From assembly GCA_016780605.1 (NCBI GenBank), contig JADHLS010000099.1, forward strand, positions 1-10,709: DNA of 10,709 nt, in the 5' to 3' direction. Under the pieces are notes generated by a model that saw only the letters and a program-made list of their open reading frames with translations, searched no databases and was not told the DNA's origin. Origin of the DNA: Reyranella sp. (GTDB taxonomy: Bacteria; Pseudomonadota; Alphaproteobacteria; Reyranellales; Reyranellaceae). Positions within the stretch are counted from its first letter, which is position 1; every line of letters starts with the position of its first letter. Position numbers and translations under genes: made by a program. This document shows positions 7,750 through 10,709 of this stretch, one piece after another.

Positions 7750-7898
7750 CTCATTCCTACCCCGTCATACGGGGGAGGGTAGGGAGGGGGAGAGTCGCAA
7801 AGACAACCTCTCCGACTCCATGATCTGAAATTGCGACACCCCGAGCGCGGCCTTCCCCCTCCTTTATCCTCCCCCGATGACGGGGGAGGAGGCATGAG
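7750..7898. repeat. Inverted-repeat, MITE-like element upstream of the SBP gene
   Basis: The left part (7750-7791) and the reverse complement of the right part (7854-7898) are clearly related. Both read roughly CTCAT..CC, then CCCCGTCAT, then CGGGGGAGG, then GGGAGGGGGA, with a few mismatches. Inside, GTCGCAA (7794-7800) is matched by TTGCGAC (7831-7837). The central part (7801-7830) is not palindromic. The total of ~149 bp with inverted ends and no ORF resembles a non-autonomous dispersed element. It fills most of the cupin-SBP gap, so any promoter for the SBP gene must lie within it or in the 36 bp after it. I see no clear -35/-10 pair there. Confidence 0.7.
7867..7890. other. Perfect 10-bp GC-rich stem-loop after the cupin gene
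   Basis: TCCTCCCCCG (7867-7876), a four-base loop ATGA, then CGGGGGAGGA (7881-7890). It lies 23 nt past the cupin stop on the minus strand and forms the right end of the element at 7750-7898. There is no T-run after it on either strand, so it is not a standard intrinsic terminator. It could still protect the 3' end of the cupin transcript. Confidence 0.6.
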
Positions 7899-7913
7899 GG
7901 ATGACGGTTTTGG

Positions 7914-8333
7914 TTATTCCGCCGCCTGCTTGGTCTCCGGTCCCTCGACAACGCGTGTCTTGAAATTCGCCGGGGCCACGATCTCGAGCACCTCGAAATC
8001 CTCCGAGCAGGCGATCTCGCGGTGCCGGATGCCGGGGCGCTGGTTGATGCAGTCGCCCTTCTTGATCGTCCGCACGCCCTCGCCCTCGTACTCGAAGGTC
8101 GCCCAGCCGTTCATGACATAGACGAACTGGAACGTGCAGTCGTGGACATGCCACTGCTGCACCTCGTCCTTTATCTTCTTGCCGTTGTGGCGAACCAGGT
8201 GCGCGACATAGTCACCCTTGGTGCCGTCCTTGATGCCGAGATCGCGGTACTCGAAGATCTCGCGCAGGCCCGGCGTCCACTTGGCGTCGGTCGCGACATC
8301 GTGCTTGAACTGCCAATGCTTCGTATCGGACAT
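7914..8333 (-). CDS. Small single-domain cupin protein
   Basis: 139 aa. The ATG at 8333 is preceded by GGGAGG on the minus strand (8345-8340) with 6-nt spacing. The frame extends to 8372, but that start lacks such support. The centre is a cupin_2-type beta-barrel: motif 1 is WHVHDCTFQFVYVMNG (61-76), with His62 and His64, and motif 2 is GDCINQRPGIRH (93-104), with His104. The usual glutamate ligand of motif 1 is Gln69 here, so a bound metal would be held by 3-His or 3-His/Gln. No signal peptide, so probably cytoplasmic. Single-domain cupins include dioxygenases, isomerases and sensors, and the sequence does not decide between them. It lies between the SDR and the transport genes on the same strand, which suggests a role in handling the imported compound (inference). 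Confidence 0.82.
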   Translation of the reverse strand: MSDTKHWQFKHDVATDAKWTPGLREIFEYRDLGIKDGTKGDYVAHLVRHNGKKIKDEVQQWHVHDCTFQFVYVMNGWATFEYEGEGVRTIKKGDCINQRPGIRHREIACSEDFEVLEIVAPANFKTRVVEGPETKQAAE

Positions 8334-8410
8334 GGCTTTCCTCCCGTGCACATAGCGATCACAAATATTCATCCCACCTGATCGCCTTGTCGAGGTGGCG
8401 AGCGCGTTTC

Positions 8411-8425
8411 AGCCGCTAGGCGGCT
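8411..8425. other. Short hairpin just past the SDR stop codon
   Basis: AGCCGC (8411-8416), loop TAG, GCGGCT (8420-8425). It starts 3 nt beyond the SDR stop on the minus strand. It has no T-run, so terminator function is weakly supported; it may be a 3'-end stabilising stem or chance. Confidence 0.3.
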
Positions 8426-8428
8426 CGT

Positions 8429-9205
8429 CTAGAGCACGCCTGCGAAATGCGCGGCGCCGCCGTCGATCGTGACCACCGTCCCGGCGATGTGCGAGGCGCG
8501 GTCCGATGCCAGGAAGGCTACCAGATCGGCGCATTGCTCAGCCGTGCCGACCGGCGGGTTCTTGGGGATCAGCTCGCGCCAGCGCTCGGCGTCGCCGAGC
8601 TTTTCCTTGGCGGTGGCGCGCAGCATGGTCTCCATGCGCTCGGTGCTGATCAGGCCGGGATTGCAGGCGACGATGCGCACCTTGTCGACCAGGCTGGTGC
8701 CGCCCATGCCGCGGGTGAAGGCCATCAGCGAGGCGTTGCCGGCGCTGCCGGCGATGTAGCCCCAGGTCGGCCGCTCGCCGGCGGCGCCCAATACGTTGAC
8801 GATGACGCCGCCGCCCTTTGCCTTGAGCACGGGATACACAGCGCGGCAAAGGTTGATATAGCCGAACACCTTGAGGTCCCACGCCTCGCGCCAGCGCTTC
8901 TCGTCGATCGCCTGCAGGTCGCCGGCCGGGATGGCGCCGGCGTTGTTCACCAGGATGTCGATGTCGCTGCACGCCGCCGCCAGCGCCCGCGCGGCGTCGC
9001 CGTTGCTGAGATCGACAGGATGGACCGTCACCGAGACGTTGTGCCGGGACTGGATCTCAGCCTTGGCCCTCTCGAGGTCGGCCTTTGTGCGCGACGCGAG
9101 GTGCAGATGGCAGCCCTCCTCGGCGAGCTGGCGGGCGCAGGCGAGACCGATGCCCTTGGAGGCGCCGGTGACGAGAGCGGTCTTGCCGCGCAGATGGAGA
9201 TCCAT
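8429..9205 (-). CDS. Short-chain dehydrogenase/reductase family protein with degenerate active site
   Basis: 258 aa from the ATG at 9205, with GGAAGG on the minus strand (9216-9211) 5 nt upstream. A frame extending to 9310 lacks family-like sequence. The Rossmann fold is intact: cofactor loop TGASKGIG (13-20), Arg39 after beta-2 (SRT, consistent with NADP(H) preference), Asp65, and NNAG (87-90). It ends with the normal IDGG tail region. The catalytic residues of classical SDRs are missing. The Ser position in IVNVSS reads IVNVLG (135-140). The YxxxK segment, aligned by the following LMAFTR, reads GSAGN (153-157), so Tyr becomes Gly and Lys becomes Asn. The tetrad Asn appears as Lys112. Tyr150 is nearby but has Ser, not Lys, four residues later. 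I recall a proteobacterial subgroup with AGSAGNA at this place. Redox activity is uncertain. First gene of the minus-strand series. Confidence 0.88.
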   Translation of the reverse strand: MDLHLRGKTALVTGASKGIGLACARQLAEEGCHLHLASRTKADLERAKAEIQSRHNVSVTVHPVDLSNGDAARALAAACSDIDILVNNAGAIPAGDLQAIDEKRWREAWDLKVFGYINLCRAVYPVLKAKGGGVIVNVLGAAGERPTWGYIAGSAGNASLMAFTRGMGGTSLVDKVRIVACNPGLISTERMETMLRATAKEKLGDAERWRELIPKNPPVGTAEQCADLVAFLASDRASHIAGTVVTIDGGAAHFAGVL

Positions 9206-9409
9206 GTCGACCTTCCCCCCAATCATATCTTGGAACGGCGGCGAGTATGGGCCAGATCGCGTGCCCCAAGTAGGCCGTCGAGCCGAGGGGCGGCACGGAC
9301 AGGCAATCACGCCAATGGGCCGCGCCTGGCAATGGTCGCAGCGTGCCGCGCTCTCAGGTAAGCTGGCGATGGGGGCCGATCTACCGGCTATTTGTGCAAA
9401 GGACTCGAA
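9206..9409. other. Divergent intergenic region between SDR and lipoprotein genes
   Basis: 204 bp separate two divergent genes, so promoters for both directions are expected here. I inspected both strands and found only the two ribosome binding sites at its ends and no convincing -35/-10 pair or operator palindrome. Confidence 0.4.
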
Positions 9410-9946
9410 ATGGCCGGCTCATCCGTCGGGATGCACCTGCTCAGGAACATCGTCGCAGTCGCGGCGTGTGCATTGATGCTGGCATCCTGTGGAAGCGCTT
9501 CCTACCAGGAAGCCGCCCTGCAGGCTTCCGACAGCGGCGACCAGAAGACGGCGGTGAGCCTGCAGAAGAAGGAGGTCGAGCGGTTCTCCGGACCCGACCA
9601 ATGCTCACGAGCCAAGAACATCAACTGCGGGACGCTTGCGCTGGCTTACGGTGCGCTCGCCGGCTACCAGATCCTCGCCGGCGACCGGCTTGGCGGTGAG
9701 GAAAGCCTTGTGCTCGCCAAGGGCGCGTTGAGCCTGACGGACCCGTCGATCAGGGCGAGCGCCACCGCCATGGTCTATCGCGATGTCTCGGAAGCGTTCT
9801 GGAGAAAGGGTAATCAGGCGCGCGCCATCGCGGTGTTCAAGGAGGGCCGTGCCGCAGGGGCCGACCAGTGGCTGTTCACATCCTCCGCGGCGCGCGCAGC
9901 TGACCCGCAGACGCCTACGCCCGCCGATCATAGGCCGACGGATTGA
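9410..9946 (+). CDS. Putative small lipoprotein with TPR-like helices
   Basis: 178 aa. The ATG at 9410 has AAAGGA (9398-9403) 6 nt upstream. A TTG at 9392 and an ATG at 9431 are weaker alternatives. Residues 8-26 form a signal peptide ending in lipobox LASC with Cys27 as the lipidation site, so the mature protein should be anchored to a membrane on its periplasmic side. The rest is helical. Residues ~32-58 and the later stretch MVYRDVSEAFWRKGNQARAIAVFKEG look like degenerate tetratricopeptide helices, which usually bind other proteins. Cys65 and Cys73 may pair. The last ~20 residues are Pro/Thr/Asp-rich and probably disordered. I recognise no specific family and assign no function. It is divergent from the SDR gene and 146 bp before the GAF gene. 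Confidence 0.78.
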   Translation: MAGSSVGMHLLRNIVAVAACALMLASCGSASYQEAALQASDSGDQKTAVSLQKKEVERFSGPDQCSRAKNINCGTLALAYGALAGYQILAGDRLGGEESLVLAKGALSLTDPSIRASATAMVYRDVSEAFWRKGNQARAIAVFKEGRAAGADQWLFTSSAARAADPQTPTPADHRPTD

Positions 9947-9991
9947 TCGCCGAGGACGTGATTCACTCCAAGTGTCGCGGAGATGTTGAAG

Positions 9992-10005
9992 GTGCGTAAA
10001 CGCAC
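9992..10005. repeat. Short inverted repeat before the GAF-domain gene
   Basis: GTGCGT and ACGCAC separated by AA form a perfect 6+2+6 inverted repeat, 46 nt after the lipoprotein stop and 87 nt before the GAF gene start. No T-run follows, so a terminator is unlikely. A regulator-binding site is possible but unsupported by a second copy. Confidence 0.35.
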
Positions 10006-10092
10006 AAAGCCCGGCCGGCGACTGCGATAGTAAGAAAATCCGCGATCCGCTACGGTTGCGGCGGGGGCTGGGGATGACGAACGGGGGCAGGG

Positions 10093-10709
10093 GTGGCCGC
10101 AGGGCCTGAAGCGACACAGGCGCAAACGAGCGATGCGCTGCGGCGGCAGCTCGACGCGGCTCTTGCCGAGCGCGACGAGGCGCGCGCGCAGCAGGCGGCG
10201 ATGGCCGAGGTCCTTCAAGCGATCAACGCCTCGACCGGCGACTTCTCGGCTGTCTTCCATCTTATCCTCACGCGGGCGACTTCTCTCTGCGATGCACCCT
10301 CTGGCGGGTTGGTGTCGGTCGCCAACGATCATGCCATGGCGCTTGCCATGTACGGGATGCCGCAGGCGCTCGTCGACTACTGGAGCACACCGCAATACAT
10401 CGATCCCAATACCGGGATGGCCAAGGTGCTGCGCCTGGGCAAGACCCTGCACCAACCCGACATGGCGGCATCCGAGATGTATCGCGGTCGCGTGCCGATG
10501 AGCGTCGCCGGAGTCGAGCTGGGCGGCATCCGCAGCTTCATCATGGTCCCGTTGGTCAACGAGCGCGGCGTGATGGGGCTGTTCGTGCTCTATCGTCCGG
10601 AGGTGAGGCCGTTCAGCGACCGGCAGATCGCCCTCGTCGAGGCCTTTGCCGCCCAGGCCGCCGTGGCCATGGAGAACGCCCGCCTGCTCATCGAGCAGCG
10701 CGAGGCGCT
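10093..10709 (+). CDS. GAF-domain signalling protein, N-terminal part (cut by window edge)
   Basis: 205 codons are visible and the frame is still open at the edge. An in-frame TGA at 10075-10077 limits the start, and the GTG at 10093 with a G-rich stretch (10083-10087) before it is the best choice. An ATG at 10201 would drop the coiled coil. Residues ~13-40 (RRQLDAALAERDEARAQQ) form a coiled coil. AEVLQAINASTGDFSAVF then opens a GAF domain (~51-197) that ends in FAAQAAVAMENARLL. This opening and closing pattern is typical of large alphaproteobacterial sensor proteins in which GAF domains precede a histidine kinase or a nucleotide cyclase domain. The output domain is beyond the window, so kinase and cyclase remain equally possible. 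No membrane segment or signal peptide is visible in this part, so it is probably a cytoplasmic sensor. Confidence 0.85.
   Translation, partial: MAAGPEATQAQTSDALRRQLDAALAERDEARAQQAAMAEVLQAINASTGDFSAVFHLILTRATSLCDAPSGGLVSVANDHAMALAMYGMPQALVDYWSTPQYIDPNTGMAKVLRLGKTLHQPDMAASEMYRGRVPMSVAGVELGGIRSFIMVPLVNERGVMGLFVLYRPEVRPFSDRQIALVEAFAAQAAVAMENARLLIEQREA

Noticed and set aside
6361..7782. 473-codon plus-strand frame opposite the SBP gene
   Set aside because: It is antisense to a clear SBP gene, its translation has shadow composition (Arg, His, Asp, Gly-rich), and it runs through the inverted repeat.
9206..9409. Specific promoters or an operator in the divergent gap
   Set aside because: Only loose hexamer matches with poor spacing were found, so no site is called.
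9605..10117. 170-codon minus-strand frame over the lipoprotein gene
   Set aside because: Arg/Ser/Pro-rich antisense shadow with no RBS or motif; the lipoprotein on the plus strand has an RBS, signal peptide and lipobox.
1..10709. tRNA, rRNA, CRISPR array, integrase or transposase
   Set aside because: No cloverleaf-like segment, direct repeat-spacer pattern or recombinase motif was seen on either strand.

Overview
The window is GC-rich DNA with alphaproteobacterial character. Evidence for this is the branched-chain amino-acid-type (HAAT) ABC cassette with a Tat-exported binding protein, GTG starts, and intergenic palindromes beginning AACCTCATCCTGAGGAGC, a style of dispersed repeat I associate with Bradyrhizobium-like and Reyranella-like genomes. 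The placement comes from recall and style, not from a search. I see no rRNA, tRNA, CRISPR array, transposase or phage gene.

Layout. Bases 1-3016 (+ strand) hold the 3' part of an unrecognised, probably secreted or periplasmic protein. After 43 bp comes a 735-aa polytopic membrane protein with a patatin-like Ser/Asp hydrolase domain. From 3006 to 9205 everything is on the minus strand. In transcription order (right to left) the genes are: a short-chain dehydrogenase/reductase (SDR) with a degenerate active site, a small cupin, a Tat-exported substrate-binding protein (SBP), two HAAT permeases (LivH- and LivM-like) and two ATPases (LivG- and LivF-like). The livF-like gene overlaps the patatin-like gene tail to tail by 11 bp. 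From 9410 (+) there is a small putative lipoprotein with TPR-like helices. From 10093 (+) there is the start of a GAF-domain signalling protein that runs off the right edge.

How the genes work together. The SBP, two permeases and two ATPases form a complete five-part importer. HMGF are packed tightly (4-nt overlap, 2-nt gap, 13-nt gap) and are almost certainly one translationally coupled transcript. The SBP gene is set apart by two different inverted-repeat elements, one on each side (6332-6447 and 7750-7898). These could let the SBP accumulate at a different level from the permeases. The cupin and SDR lie upstream in the same direction and may process the imported compound, which cannot be named from sequence.

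The least ordinary items are the membrane-embedded patatin-like protein with its unknown partner, the SDR that lacks the usual Asn-Ser-Tyr-Lys residues, and the two inverted-repeat elements. I did not find convincing evidence of a wholly new multi-gene system.
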